NCBI RefSeq assembly: GCF_028994805.1
Contig: NZ_JAJQQP010000006.1
Location: forward strand, 62,001-126,000
Length of the DNA stretch: 64,000 nt
DNA from: Promicromonospora iranensis
Lineage (GTDB): Bacteria; Actinomycetota; Actinomycetes; Actinomycetales; Cellulomonadaceae
Direction: 5' to 3'
Below, one piece after another: positions 43,745 through 53,985 of the stretch; positions within the stretch are counted from its first letter, which is position 1; each line of letters starts with the position of its first letter. A program made the translations under genes and the position numbers. Under the pieces are notes generated by a model. It made no database searches, was not told the origin of the DNA, and saw only the letters and a program-made list of their open reading frames with translations.

Positions 43745-46700
43745 ATGGCCTATCCGCTGCACCGTCCGAGCGACGCCACCACCCCCGTGCCCGCATCGCC
43801 CAGCCTGCCCGACCTCGAGCGCGACGTCCTCGAGTACTGGGAGAAGGACGACACCTTCCGCGCGTCCGTCGAGGCCCGACCGGCCGGCGAGAACGGCAGC
43901 AACGAGTTCGTCTTCTACGACGGCCCGCCGTTCGCGAACGGCCTGCCGCACTACGGCCACCTGCTGACCGGGTACGCCAAGGACGTCGTACCGCGCTACC
44001 GGACCATGAAGGGGCAGCGGGTCGAGCGCCGCTTCGGCTGGGACACGCACGGCCTGCCCGCGGAGCTGGAAGCGATGAGCCAGCTCGGGATCAAGACCAA
44101 GGACGAGATCGTCGAGCTCGGCATCGACAAGTTCAACCAGGCCTGCCGTTCCAGCGTGCTCAAGTACACCGACGAGTGGCGCACGTACGTGACGCGCCAG
44201 GCCCGCTGGGTGGACTTCGACAACGACTACAAGACCCTGAACCCGACGTTCATGGAGTCGGTGCTCTGGGCCTTCAAGTCGCTGTTCGACAAGGGCCTCA
44301 TCTACGAGGGCTTCCGCGTGCTGCCCTACTGCTGGAACGACCAGACGCCGCTGAGCAACCACGAGCTGCGGATGGACGACGACGTCTACCAGCAGCGGCA
44401 GGACCCGGCGGTGACCGTCGGGTTCGCGGTGACGGAGGCCCCGGCGGGCTCGTCCACCGGGGACGACGCGGTCCGCGTCGGCGACCACCTGCTCATCTGG
44501 ACCACCACGCCGTGGACCCTGCCGTCCAACCTGCTCGTCATGGTGGGCCCGGACGTCGACTACGCGATCGTCGAGTCGTCCTTCACCGGCACCCCCCAGC
44601 GGTACGTGCTCGCGGAGGCCCGCGTGGACTCCTACGCGCGGGAGCTGACGGACGAGGGCGCCGAGGCGCCGAACGTCGTCGGACGGCTCAAGGGCAGCGA
44701 CCTCCTGGGTGCCGCCTACGCCCCGCCGTTCTCGTACTTCGCGGGCCACGAGGGTGCGCACCGCGTGGTCGAGGCCGACTTCGTCACCACCACCGACGGT
44801 ACCGGCCTGGTGCACAACGCCGGCGCCTTCGGTGAGGAGGACAAGCAGGTCAGCGACCGCGAGGGCGTCGAGCCGGTCATCCCCGTGGGCGCCGACGGGC
44901 GGTTCACGTTCCCCGTCGAGGAGTACGCCGGGCTGCAGGTGTTCGACGCGAACGCCTCGATCATCGACCACCTCAAGGCCCGCACGCGGGGTGTGGACGG
45001 CGCCGAGGCGGGACGGACGTCGTCGGGCACCGTGCTGCTGCGGCGCGAGCAGTACGCGCACTCCTACCCGCACTGCTGGCGCTGCCGGCAGCCGCTCATC
45101 TACATGGGCGTGTCCTCGTGGTTCGTCGAGGTCTCGAAGTTCAAGGACCGCATGGTCGAGCTGAACGAGCAGATCACCTGGGTGCCCGACCACATCAAGC
45201 AGGGCCAGTTCGGCAAGTGGCTGGAGAACGCGCGCGACTGGTCGATCACCCGGAACCGCTTCTGGGGCTCGCCCGTGCCGGTCTGGAAGTCCGACAACCC
45301 GGCCTACCCCCGCATCGACGTCTACGGGTCGTTCGCTGAGATCGAGCGCGACTTCGGGCGGCTGCCGCAGGACCAGGACGGCAACCCCGACCTGCACCGC
45401 CCGTTCATCGACGACCTGACCCGGCCCAACCCGGACGACCCGTCGGGGCAGTCCACCATGCGCCGCGTCGAGGACGTCCTGGACGTCTGGTTCGACTCGG
45501 GCTCGATGCCGTACGCCCAGGTGCACTACCCGTTCGAGAACGCCGACTGGTTCGAGCACCACTACCCGGGCGACTTCATCGTCGAGTACATCGGGCAGAC
45601 GCGCGGCTGGTTCTACACGCTGCACGTGCTGGCCACCGCCCTGTTCGACCGACCGTCCTTCCAGACGGCGCTGTCGCACGGCATCGTGCTGGGCTCCGAC
45701 GGCCGCAAGATGTCGAAGTCGCTGAAGAACTACCCGGACGTGAACGAGGTCTTCGACCGCGACGGGTCCGACGCGATGCGCTGGTTCCTCATGGCCTCGC
45801 CGATCCTGCGCGGCGGCAACCTCGTGGTCACCGAGGAGGGCATCCGCGACGCGGTGCGCCAGGTGCTGCTGCCGTTGTGGAGCACGTACTACTTCTTCAC
45901 CCTGTACGCCAACGCCGCAGACGACGGCGCCGGCTACTCCGCGCAGCCCCTGACCGCGGAGCGGGTCGCCGGGCTGCCCGTCATGGACCGGTACCTGCTC
46001 GCGCGCACGCGGAAGCTGGTCGGGGACGTGACCGAGCAGCTCGACACGTACGACATCGCGGGTGCCTGCGACTCCGTCCGGCAGTACCTCGACGCCCTGA
46101 CCAACTGGTACGTGCGCACGCAGCGTGACCGGTTCTGGGCGGAGGACGCCGACGCGTTCGACACCCTGTCGTCGGCGCTCGAGGTGCTGTGCCGCGTGAT
46201 GGCGCCGCTGGCGCCGCTGCTCACCGAGGAGGTCTGGCGCGGTCTGACCGGTGGGCGCTCCGTGCACCTGGCGGACTGGCCGTCGCTGGGCACCTCGGGG
46301 GACGTGGGGGAGACGTTCGTGGCCGACGACGCCCTCGTGGCAGCCGTCGAGTCCGCGCGGGCCGTGGTGTCGCAGACGCTTGCGCTGCGCAAGGCGAACA
46401 AGCTGCGCGTGCGGCAGCCGCTGCGCTCCCTGGTCGTGGCCGTGGCGGACCCGGACGGCGTCGCGCCGTTCACCGGGCTGCTGGAGACGGAGCTGAACGT
46501 CAAGGAGGTGCGGCTCGTCGCGTTCTCCCCGGAGGTCGCCACCGAGTACGGCATCTCCGAGCGCCTCGCGGTCAACGCCCGGGCCGCCGGCCCGCGCCTC
46601 GGACGCGGTGTGCAGGCGGTGATCAAGGCCGCCAAGTCCGGCGCCTGGTCCAAGACCGACGCCGGGGCCGTGGTCGTCGCGACGGACGGCGGCGACGTCG

Positions 46701-47077
46701 AGCTGCTCGAGACCGAGTACGAGCTGACGACGGTGGTCGCTCCCCGGGAAGCTCAGGACCCGTCCTCCGCGGGCGCCGAGCCCGCGGAGACCGCTGCGGC
46801 GGTCCTGACCGGTGGCGGCTTCGTCGTGCTCGACCTCGCGCTCGACGACGCGCTGCGCGCCGAGGGCTACGCCCGCGATGTCGTCCGCGACGTGCAGGAC
46901 GCCCGCAAGGCCGCCGGCCTGCAGGTCGCCGACCGCATCGCGCTCGAGCTCACGGTGCCGGCCGAGTGGGTCGCCGCCGTCGAGGAGCACCGCGAGCTGG
47001 TGACGCGCGAGACACTGGCGACGTCGCTCGCCGTGACGGCAGGGGCCGAGCGGACGGTGTCGGTGACGAAGGCCTGA
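43745..47077 (+). CDS. ileS: Isoleucyl-tRNA synthetase
   Basis: A class I synthetase of 1110 residues charging tRNA-Ile. HYGH (69-72) is the HIGH motif and KMSKS (655-659) the second ATP motif. The editing domain (CP1, ~190-400) has [15 protein letters not shown] and [16 protein letters not shown]. The length and motifs fit the eukaryote-like IleS2 type common in actinobacteria, which tends to be mupirocin-tolerant. Expression is probably set by the T-box. The ATG at 43745 has an AGGAG site. Confidence 0.95.
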   Translation: MAYPLHRPSDATTPVPASPSLPDLERDVLEYWEKDDTFRASVEARPAGENGSNEFVFYDGPPFANGLPHYGHLLTGYAKDVVPRYRTMKGQRVERRFGWDTHGLPAELEAMSQLGIKTKDEIVELGIDKFNQACRSSVLKYTDEWRTYVTRQARWVDFDNDYKTLNPTFMESVLWAFKSLFDKGLIYEGFRVLPYCWNDQTPLSNHELRMDDDVYQQRQDPAVTVGFAVTEAPAGSSTGDDAVRVGDHLLIWTTTPWTLPSNLLVMVGPDVDYAIVESSFTGTPQRYVLAEARVDSYARELTDEGAEAPNVVGRLKGSDLLGAAYAPPFSYFAGHEGAHRVVEADFVTTTDGTGLVHNAGAFGEEDKQVSDREGVEPVIPVGADGRFTFPVEEYAGLQVFDANASIIDHLKARTRGVDGAEAGRTSSGTVLLRREQYAHSYPHCWRCRQPLIYMGVSSWFVEVSKFKDRMVELNEQITWVPDHIKQGQFGKWLENARDWSITRNRFWGSPVPVWKSDNPAYPRIDVYGSFAEIERDFGRLPQDQDGNPDLHRPFIDDLTRPNPDDPSGQSTMRRVEDVLDVWFDSGSMPYAQVHYPFENADWFEHHYPGDFIVEYIGQTRGWFYTLHVLATALFDRPSFQTALSHGIVLGSDGRKMSKSLKNYPDVNEVFDRDGSDAMRWFLMASPILRGGNLVVTEEGIRDAVRQVLLPLWSTYYFFTLYANAADDGAGYSAQPLTAERVAGLPVMDRYLLARTRKLVGDVTEQLDTYDIAGACDSVRQYLDALTNWYVRTQRDRFWAEDADAFDTLSSALEVLCRVMAPLAPLLTEEVWRGLTGGRSVHLADWPSLGTSGDVGETFVADDALVAAVESARAVVSQTLALRKANKLRVRQPLRSLVVAVADPDGVAPFTGLLETELNVKEVRLVAFSPEVATEYGISERLAVNARAAGPRLGRGVQAVIKAAKSGAWSKTDAGAVVVATDGGDVELLETEYELTTVVAPREAQDPSSAGAEPAETAAAVLTGGGFVVLDLALDDALRAEGYARDVVRDVQDARKAAGLQVADRIALELTVPAEWVAAVEEHRELVTRETLATSLAVTAGAERTVSVTKA

Positions 47078-47112
47078 GCCTTCGCCGGTCCGTCGGCCGA
47101 GCTCCTCGGTCC

Positions 47113-47157
47113 GTCGGTCGAGCGTGTCGGGACCTGGTCCCGGCACGCTCGGCCGAC
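47113..47157. terminator. Convergent hairpin after ileS
   Basis: A 20-bp stem (47113-47132 with 47138-47157) with two G-U pairs and a five-base loop lies between ileS and the S1 protease gene. Two near-copies of CGGTCCGTCGGYCGAGC (47085 and 47107) precede and overlap the left arm. Confidence 0.7.
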
Positions 47158-47167
47158 GCCCCGCGGG

Positions 47168-48427
47168 TCAGCTGTAGAGGCGCGCGTCCCAGGCGTCGAG
47201 GATGTCCACCATCGGGATGCCGTACACGTACGAGAAGCACTGCGTGGGCACCGACGTCCGGCCGCAGCTGCGGCGGTTCGAGCCGCCATCGATCATGCCG
47301 CGCGCGTAGGCCCGCCCGCCGACGAGCCCGTAGATCGGTCCGCCGCTGTCCCCGCCCCCGACCACGACGCCCCCGTCGTCGCGGCTCGCCCGGAACCCGT
47401 GGCAGGTGCGGTCGCCGCAGCTCCACGCCACGTTGGTGGCCCGGATCCGCGCACCACAGTGCTCGCCCGTGACGGCTCCGGAGGTGCAGACCACCTGCCC
47501 GACGGCGGGCCGCTGCACCCCGGCGACCCGGAACCGGTAGCGCGAGTCGGCGGGCCTCGCGTTCCACGGACCGCCGAACACCGCGCCGGTCGTCCGCGGG
47601 GCGTCGAACGGCGCGATGGCCTGGGCATCGAGGGCGAGCGAGCGGTGCGTGACCTTGCCCAGCCGCTCGCCTGCGCCGTCGCGGACGATCGACCCGACGC
47701 GGCGGTTGCAGTGCGCGGCGCTGATGATCCGGTGCTGCCCCGCGGCGTTGATGATCGAGAAGCCCGTGGTGCAGTAGTCGGTCCCGTCCCGTGAGGCCAT
47801 GGCCCCGCCGGCGTTCCACGGGGCGTCGTCGTTGCGCCGCGTGGCGGCGGTGGGCTGCACCTCGGCGTCGACGACCTCCACCCGGACAGGGACCCCGGCG
47901 GCCTGCTCCAGCCTGGCGGCCAGGCCGGTCGTCCGGGCGGCGGCGGAGTCGTGGCTGACCTCGGCGACGAGGCCGGTGTGGTCCTCCGCAGGGAGTGCGG
48001 CGATCACGGCGCCGGAACCGTGCAGCGCGCGCTGGCTGTCCATCAGCCTCGTGCTCGCCGCACGCAGGTCGGCCTCGCTGAGCGCGGCCCGCTCGACGTC
48101 GACGGTCACGCCGTCGGGTACCCGTGTCGCCAGGGCGCCGACAGCGGGCGGTGCCTCGCCCTTCCAGGAGACGGTCACCTTCCCGGCGGCGTAGTCGACG
48201 GCGACGCCGGCAAAGCCCGGGACGAGCGCGAGCTCGGTGGCAGCGCCGGCCGCATGATCCACGGCGGACTGGACCGCTGTGTGGATTTCCGTGGACATCT
48301 GCTCGGGATTGTTCGCCAGGGGCGGGCTGACGGCGGTGGTGCCTGCCGTTGCCGGCACGGCGAGCGCGGCAGTCAAAGCCATCGTTCCGATGAGCATCGC
48401 GCGCTTGACCGTGCTGTTTCGCCACAT
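47168..48427 (-). CDS. Secreted S1-family (chymotrypsin-like) serine protease
   Basis: A 419-residue exported protease: signal peptide at 1-29 (LIGTMALTAALAVPATAGT), a propeptide (~30-205) like those of alpha-lytic-type proteases, and a catalytic domain with His in ISAAHC, Asp in LALDAQAI and Ser in GGDSGGP. Several paired cysteines are present. It probably digests proteins outside the cell. The gene is convergent with ileS. Confidence 0.9.
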   Translation of the reverse strand: MWRNSTVKRAMLIGTMALTAALAVPATAGTTAVSPPLANNPEQMSTEIHTAVQSAVDHAAGAATELALVPGFAGVAVDYAAGKVTVSWKGEAPPAVGALATRVPDGVTVDVERAALSEADLRAASTRLMDSQRALHGSGAVIAALPAEDHTGLVAEVSHDSAAARTTGLAARLEQAAGVPVRVEVVDAEVQPTAATRRNDDAPWNAGGAMASRDGTDYCTTGFSIINAAGQHRIISAAHCNRRVGSIVRDGAGERLGKVTHRSLALDAQAIAPFDAPRTTGAVFGGPWNARPADSRYRFRVAGVQRPAVGQVVCTSGAVTGEHCGARIRATNVAWSCGDRTCHGFRASRDDGGVVVGGGDSGGPIYGLVGGRAYARGMIDGGSNRRSCGRTSVPTQCFSYVYGIPMVDILDAWDARLYS

Positions 48428-48478
48428 GCCGCGGTTTCCCCCTGGTGGACCGGAGCACCGCCGGCCGACGATGCGGTG

Positions 48479-49147
48479 TCATCGTTCTTCACCGGGTGAA
48501 ATGCCGCAACACGTCCCGTGATGTGCGGGGACTGCAACGGGTTCTGCCAGAAAGGCTGCTGCTTGCACAACGTCAAGGCGCCCGTATCGTGGAGAACGCG
48601 ATGGGCAATAGCCCTGAGAAGTGAGCCCGGGAGCCTGCCCGATTAGGCGGGTGGCCCGGGCTTCGCGCTGTCTAGCGTCGGTCGGGCGACTGTGGCTGTG
48701 CATCGACCTGTCGCGGTGCTCGTAGCGCACGGAGGTCTTGCTCAGCTCCTCGAACAGCCAGCGGCGGTCGCTGCGTTCGACCGTCTGGTCGCGTTCCAGG
48801 ACGATCAGTGAAGCTTCACGGTGCAACGCCTGCTGGGCGAGAGCACGGATCGATGCCTCACGAGGTCGCTTCTTCGGGTGGGTGCGGTTCGTGATGATCA
48901 CAGCATTCGTGCCGTGAGCCGTCAGGGTTTCGATCACGGCGGCCCGCTGGGAGTTGTTCGCCTTGTGAAAGTGAATGCTCCGGCTGCCACGCGCCCGCAA
49001 CTGAAGCAGCGCGGCGCGGAGCTTGTGGACGTCTCGGGGCGGCACGAAAACCACGGCGAGGACATATCCGCGTGCCTTGGTCTCATCGACATAGACGTTG
49101 CAGCCCAGCGGGATCTTGGTTGCGTCAGTCTGCCCGGCCTCTGCCAC
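48479..49147 (-). CDS. DUF3800-like protein with an abnormal C-terminus
   Basis: A 222-residue protein. The first ~150 residues resemble the DUF3800 group: an early Asp in CNVYVDETKARGYVLAVV, then SIHFHKANNSQRAAVIE and LIVLERDQTVERSDRRW. The family's usual closing part (a PDAIAW-type segment) is missing. Instead the frame runs on through a GC-rich hairpin (48624-48662) in a low-complexity tail, which suggests truncation or frameshift. The GTG at 49145-49147 has an AAGGA site. A strong terminator separates it from the upstream genes. Less GC-rich than its surroundings. Confidence 0.55.
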   Translation of the reverse strand: MAEAGQTDATKIPLGCNVYVDETKARGYVLAVVFVPPRDVHKLRAALLQLRARGSRSIHFHKANNSQRAAVIETLTAHGTNAVIITNRTHPKKRPREASIRALAQQALHREASLIVLERDQTVERSDRRWLFEELSKTSVRYEHRDRSMHSHSRPTDARQREARATRLIGQAPGLTSQGYCPSRSPRYGRLDVVQAAAFLAEPVAVPAHHGTCCGISPGEER

Positions 49148-49174
49148 GGTTCGTGTCCTTGCAGGAGTGAAATG

Positions 49175-49215
49175 ACGAGAAGGCGAGCCCCGCACCAGGG
49201 GTCTCGCCTTCTCGT
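49175..49215 (-). terminator. Terminator after the Mur-ligase gene
   Basis: A 13-bp perfect stem (49175-49187 with 49203-49215), extended by a CCCC/GGGG inner pair, ends the minus-strand Mur-ligase unit 53 bases after its stop. A weak T-containing tail follows. Confidence 0.7.
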
Positions 49216-49267
49216 AGGTCTTTCCACGATCCTACCGAGGTCCAGAGGAGTTGTCGCGACGGGCCGA

Positions 49268-50533
49268 TCAGGGGAGCGGCGGCACGAACGCTGTCTCGGT
49301 GTCGGCGCCCAGCATGTCAAGAGCGAGGCCGACGTAGGACTGTGTCCCGACCATGAGGCATCCCCCCTGCGCCTCGCGAGCTGAGTCGATACCCAGAGCG
49401 ACAGCGGTCCGTGCGTCCGACACCGTGCCGTGCAGGGCTTCCGCCCTGGTGAACGTCAGGTAGTCGTCCGCGCCCGCGGGGATCACGTGCTCGAAGCCGT
49501 GCAGCTCGGCGAAGCACGCCTCGACGTCCTTGGTGTCCGGGAAGCTGGCCGACACGGTGTCCAGGCGACCATGCCACTTCAGGTACTCGGCCACGGTAGC
49601 CGCGACACCGTCGGGCGAGATGGCCCCGTCGACCATCACCGGGACTCCTTGATGCAGGTGCCGGCTCAACCTGCCCGGCACACGGACGCTCGCCAGCGCC
49701 GCGGCGACCCGGTCGGCCTGCGCCGGCCAGTGGAGCAATGAAGCCAGCGCCAGGCCCGCCGCCTCACCGGCCATGGCGTTCAGCCGCGTGATCGGCGAGA
49801 GGCCGGTCGGCGCCGATGTCGGCGTACCCGGGGTCACCGTCACCAGGTCCGCTCCGAACGTCGTTGCCGTCTCCTCGACGATCGCCATCACCTCGGCGTC
49901 CTGCTCCACGGTCACGATCGTCCGCGTCCGCGGTCCGACGACGCCGAGCAGGTCGCGCGCCACGTCGTTGAGCGTTGGTCCGAGCTGTTCGCCGTGCTCG
50001 TAGAACACCTTTGTCACCGCGACGACGTTCGGCTCGAACAGGCTCACCTCGTCGGACCGTCCGCCAAGCCCTTCTTCCAGCACGAGTACGTCGGCGCCCC
50101 GGCTCGTGGCCCAGGCGGCACCGGCGATCGTGAACGAACCGGTGGGCGACAGGTACCCGTGATCAGTTTGAGGGACCGCTGCGCGAGCGCGTGCCAGGGA
50201 GCCCGCGACCTGCTCGTACTCGCCGTGCGTGACGGCCCGTCCGTCGAACCTCATCCGTTCCCGGTTGGTACGCAGCCCGGGCGAGGTCACCAGGCCGACG
50301 TGCGCCGGTCGGCCATCCCCGATGAGAGCGGCCGACAGGGTCGCGGCAGCGTGCACCGCCGTCGTGCCCTTGCCCTTGGAACCCACGATGGCAAGCACGG
50401 GTGGTGTGCCGTCCCATGTGCCGAGGGCTTCACCCACGGCCCGTGCACGTGCGAGGGAACGGCGTGTGCCGGGCTGTCTGTCGTTCCACTCCTCGAAGAA
50501 GGCTGCGTCTCCGGGAAGGTGCTGGGCGGTCAC
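49268..50533 (-). CDS. Non-canonical FolC-like Mur ligase
   Basis: A 421-residue ATP-dependent ligase homologue. The P-loop is GSKGKGTT (51-58), followed by the FolC-like VTSPGLRTNRERMRFDG and LEEGLGGRSDEVSLFEPNVV. The His of the DHERWLG block is kept (EHGEQLG), but the lysine that is carbamylated in FolC (Lys191 of the folC at 52.5 kb) is Leu195 here, and DVAHNP is changed to DGAISP. It may therefore act on another acid or be regulatory. The folC-like fold plus a zinc-amidohydrolase partner 12 bases upstream suggests gamma-amide chemistry, which is inference. Confidence 0.72.
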   Translation of the reverse strand: MTAQHLPGDAAFFEEWNDRQPGTRRSLARARAVGEALGTWDGTPPVLAIVGSKGKGTTAVHAAATLSAALIGDGRPAHVGLVTSPGLRTNRERMRFDGRAVTHGEYEQVAGSLARARAAVPQTDHGYLSPTGSFTIAGAAWATSRGADVLVLEEGLGGRSDEVSLFEPNVVAVTKVFYEHGEQLGPTLNDVARDLLGVVGPRTRTIVTVEQDAEVMAIVEETATTFGADLVTVTPGTPTSAPTGLSPITRLNAMAGEAAGLALASLLHWPAQADRVAAALASVRVPGRLSRHLHQGVPVMVDGAISPDGVAATVAEYLKWHGRLDTVSASFPDTKDVEACFAELHGFEHVIPAGADDYLTFTRAEALHGTVSDARTAVALGIDSAREAQGGCLMVGTQSYVGLALDMLGADTETAFVPPLP

Positions 50534-50545
50534 GCGCCTACCTTC

Positions 50546-52417
50546 TCACCGCTCGACGGTCTCCGGACCCGGAGCTCCTGTCGCGCCGGGCATCTGCTCC
50601 ACCCAGCTCTTGTCGACCCGTGCTCGGCTCCGGGGTTGCGGGATACGGAGGCGGGCGAGCGCGAACACGGACATCAGGGCAGTGCCGAGCCCGAGGGCGG
50701 GCCAGTGCGGATCGGGCAGCGCGGCTCCGGCGAGCACCAGGCTCGCCAGCGGGACGACCAGCGAGTTGAGATTCTGCACGAGCACCGGCCGCATGCGTCG
50801 CCGCACCGTGACGACGGTGGCCACAGGTGCGCCGAGCTGGTCACGAAGTCGGGTCGACAAACGGACCGTGACGTGGGGGGAGATCCCCTCGGGCAGGTCA
50901 GGCCACAGCCGGTTGACCCGCTGCACCTTCTTCATGGACGGGGTCGGTGATCCGGCGATCGGAGGATCGTGGTCCGCGACGGCGAGCGCGACCACCTCAC
51001 GGCCGCCCCACCGGACGAGGACCTGCTGACCGGACTGGACGCCGATGCGGTCGAACACGGCGGTGTGGAGAGTGACGATCGAGGCGCCGTCGTCGCCCGC
51101 GTGCGCCTGGACCACGCGCGCAGAGAACTCGGGGGCACGAAAGAGGGCGCGCCACAGGCGCTCCATGGTGCGGTCGACGGCCTCGCTCGCCCGCACTGCC
51201 CGGCGTGACGGCAAGGTGTGCTCGACCACTTCAGGTGGGGCCGCGACGAGAGCCACGTGCGAGTTGTCCGTCGCGCCGTCGGAGGCCGTCAGGAGACGCA
51301 GCTGGTAGGCGAGCCGCACGGCACCCCGACGGACGTGGTCGCGGGGTACGGCACGCACCCATGCGGTGACGCCGCCCTGCACCAGGAGATACGAACCAGG
51401 GCGGACGTCCGCGGGGTTGACCTGTACCTCGTCCGCACTCGGCATGTCGTCGACCAGCGCTGAAAGAGTCCGTAGCGCCGTGATCGGGGGCACCCGCAGG
51501 CCGACCGAGGGCGCGTCACCCACGGCAGCCCGCAGCCGACGGCTCACGCCGACCTGGCCGAGGGAGAGCTCGCGGGCCGGCCCGGGAATCCCGTCAGCTG
51601 CCGCGCTCCATGCCCATGCCACAGTCGTTCGATCACCCGCGCCGACCGTGACCGGGACGGGCCCGTCCGTCCCGGGCAGCATGTCGGGGTGCACGACGGC
51701 CGTCGGCAACCCCGAAGCGATCGTGACGGGCACTGTCGTCATGCCGGACGGCGTGGTCAGCTCTGGCTGCTCGATCGCGGTCGCCAGGGCCGTGACGAGG
51801 CGAACGAGTTCCGGGGCGGTACCTGTCGGCAGTCGCAGGTGTGCCCCGATCTCGACCTGCACCGCGGCCGTACCGAGCGACTGGGCGAAAGACGTCACGG
51901 TCGTCGCGCGCATGGCGTCGAAGACCTCGTTGGTCGTCACCAGCAGGCCACTGGCGTCCAGCGCGGTCCTCACACCGGACGGAACCGGTCCTGTGCCGGT
52001 ACCGAGGTCGATGTCAGACTCCGGACGGCTCCGCATGCCGTGCAGGTCGATCACGACTGCTGGTCGCAGCTCGGCCAGACGCGCCTTGAGCGGGTGTTCC
52101 TCGTCGTAGTTCGCGTCGCCGGGCGTGCTCAACGCGACGAGCGCGGTGCAACCCGTGAGCTGGGCGAGCAGGATCGCGAGCCCGCCCGTCCCACGGTCCG
52201 CGACTTTCGTGCCGCCGGCGCGCTCGTGGTTGGTGGCATGCCCCGCGGTGACGACGACGTTCGGGCGGCCGGAGCCGGTGATCTCGAGCAGCCCTGGTGT
52301 CGGCTCCGACACACTCCCGGCGATCGACGAGGGCAGGCTCGGCTCCCCGCCGTCGTACCCGTCCTGGCTGAAGATCTGCTCGAAGCCCAGCCACCGGGCC
52401 GTGAGATCGTCCGACAC
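50546..52417 (-). CDS. Zinc N-formylglutamate-amidohydrolase-like domain fused to a membrane-anchored beta-barrel region
   Basis: A 623-residue protein, first gene of a unit with the Mur ligase. Residues ~45-200 match the N-formylglutamate amidohydrolase / gamma-glutamyl hydrolase fold. Possible zinc ligands are His60 and Glu65 (VTAGHATNHERAGG) and His126 (VVIDLHGM); DIDLGTGTG and Glu189 in VQVEIG are further catalytic-site candidates. The next ~330 residues are unassigned, with a beta-rich part (IVTLHTAVFDRIGVQSGQQV). Two membrane helices lie near 550-595. The GTG at 52415-52417 has AGGAGG upstream. I do not recognise the whole protein. Confidence 0.6.
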   Translation of the reverse strand: MSDDLTARWLGFEQIFSQDGYDGGEPSLPSSIAGSVSEPTPGLLEITGSGRPNVVVTAGHATNHERAGGTKVADRGTGGLAILLAQLTGCTALVALSTPGDANYDEEHPLKARLAELRPAVVIDLHGMRSRPESDIDLGTGTGPVPSGVRTALDASGLLVTTNEVFDAMRATTVTSFAQSLGTAAVQVEIGAHLRLPTGTAPELVRLVTALATAIEQPELTTPSGMTTVPVTIASGLPTAVVHPDMLPGTDGPVPVTVGAGDRTTVAWAWSAAADGIPGPARELSLGQVGVSRRLRAAVGDAPSVGLRVPPITALRTLSALVDDMPSADEVQVNPADVRPGSYLLVQGGVTAWVRAVPRDHVRRGAVRLAYQLRLLTASDGATDNSHVALVAAPPEVVEHTLPSRRAVRASEAVDRTMERLWRALFRAPEFSARVVQAHAGDDGASIVTLHTAVFDRIGVQSGQQVLVRWGGREVVALAVADHDPPIAGSPTPSMKKVQRVNRLWPDLPEGISPHVTVRLSTRLRDQLGAPVATVVTVRRRMRPVLVQNLNSLVVPLASLVLAGAALPDPHWPALGLGTALMSVFALARLRIPQPRSRARVDKSWVEQMPGATGAPGPETVER

Positions 52418-52501
52418 GGTCGACGCCTCCTGCTCGTCCGACACCTGCTGAGCCCCCGCACGAGATCGGCAACGTTGATCCGGGAACCCTATCCTCGTCA
52501 C

Positions 52502-53845
52502 GTGGACGAAGCCTTTGAAGCAGTACGCCGCGAGATCGCGGCACGAGCCCCCGAATTCGACATCGACCCCACCATGGCCCGCGTCGAGCGCGTCCTGGAC
52601 CTGCTGGGCGACCCGCACCGCGCCTACCGGACCGTCCATGTCACCGGGACCAACGGCAAGTCCTCCACCGCGCGCATGGTCGAGCGCCTCGTGCGGGAGC
52701 ACGGCCTGCGCACCGGCCGGTTCACCTCCCCGCACCTGACCAGCGTCACCGAGCGCATCGCCATCGACGGCGAACCCCTCACCCAGGAGCGGTTCGTCGA
52801 GGTGTTCGAGGACGTCGCGCCCTACATCGGCGTCGCGGACCGCGAGTCCCAGGAGAACGGCGGGCCGCCCCTCAGCTTCTTCGAGGTGCTCACCGTCATG
52901 GCGTTCGCCGCCTTCGCGGACGCGCCCGTCGACGTCGCGATCATCGAGGTCGGCATGGGCGGCAGGTGGGACTCCACCAACGTGGTCGACGGCGAGGTCG
53001 CCGTCATCACCCCCATCGCGATGGACCACGAGCGCTGGCTCGGCTCCACCCTCGACGAGATCGCCACCGAGAAGGCGGGGATCATCAAGGACGGCGCCGT
53101 CGCCGTGGTCGCGGACCAGCGCGACGCCGCCTTCGAGCCCATCCTCGCGCGCACCCAGAGCGTGGGCGCCCACCTGATCCGGGAGGGCGTGGACCTCGAG
53201 GTGGTGGACCGGCGGGTCGCCGTCGGCGGACAGCTCGTCGACCTGCGCACGCCCGCCGGCGTCTACACCGAGATCTTCCTGCCCCTGCACGGCGCCCACC
53301 AGGCGCACAACGCGCTGCTGGCGCTCGCGGCCACCGAGGCGCTGATGAGCGGCGGGCGCGCGCTCGGCGCCGAGATCGTCGAGGCGGCGTTCGGCGACGT
53401 CGACGCGCCGGGCCGGCTCGAGGTCGTGCGCACGAGCCCCACCGTGGTGGTCGACGTCGCGCACAACCCGGCCGGCGCGGAAGCCCTGGTGGAGGCGCTC
53501 GAGGAGTCGTTCAACCTGGAGCACATCGTGGCCGTCGTGGCCGTCATGGCGGACAAGGACGCCGAAGGGCTCCTCTCCGTCCTGGAGCCGACGGTCGCGG
53601 AGATCGTGGTGACCAGGAACTCCTCGGAGCGGTCGGCCAACCCGGAAGACCTCGCGGTGGTCGCCCGCGAGGTGTTCGGGGAGGAGCGCGTGCACCTGGC
53701 GGGACGCCTCGACGAGGCGCTCCAGCTCGCGGCCGACCTCGTCGAGGCCAACGACAAGCACGGCGGCGGCGTCGGGACCGGCGTTCTGGTCACCGGGTCC
53801 GTCGTCACGGTCGCGGACACCCGCATCCTGGTCGGCCGCGGCTGA
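52502..53845 (+). CDS. folC: Folylpolyglutamate synthase / dihydrofolate synthase
   Basis: A 447-residue Mur-ligase-family enzyme adding glutamate to folates. The P-loop is GTNGKSS (49-55), then TSPHLTSVTERIAIDG, VGMGGRWDSTNVV, the carbamylated Lys191 in TEKAGIIK, and PGRLEVVR...VVVDVAHNPAGAEAL. The GTG at 52502 is six bases after TATCCT (52490-52495), a leaderless start. It is divergent from the amidohydrolase-like gene; only 84 bases separate them. Confidence 0.93.
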   Translation: MDEAFEAVRREIAARAPEFDIDPTMARVERVLDLLGDPHRAYRTVHVTGTNGKSSTARMVERLVREHGLRTGRFTSPHLTSVTERIAIDGEPLTQERFVEVFEDVAPYIGVADRESQENGGPPLSFFEVLTVMAFAAFADAPVDVAIIEVGMGGRWDSTNVVDGEVAVITPIAMDHERWLGSTLDEIATEKAGIIKDGAVAVVADQRDAAFEPILARTQSVGAHLIREGVDLEVVDRRVAVGGQLVDLRTPAGVYTEIFLPLHGAHQAHNALLALAATEALMSGGRALGAEIVEAAFGDVDAPGRLEVVRTSPTVVVDVAHNPAGAEALVEALEESFNLEHIVAVVAVMADKDAEGLLSVLEPTVAEIVVTRNSSERSANPEDLAVVAREVFGEERVHLAGRLDEALQLAADLVEANDKHGGGVGTGVLVTGSVVTVADTRILVGRG

Positions 53846-53985
53846 CCGCCGTCCCGGGCGACCCGGCACAACCACGGAGGGCGGCGCTGTACGCGCGACA
53901 GCGTTCTGGTGTTACATGAACCTCAGGGACTCGTGTGCGGGCCCGGCGCCGGCGCCGGGTCGAACAGCCCCGCGAGGAGGTCGTT

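Noticed and set aside
53942-53959. GC palindrome before dhaK as a terminator
   Set aside because: It lies 27 bases before the dhaK start with no tail and is too far from folC to be its clear end; it may be incidental in such GC-rich DNA.
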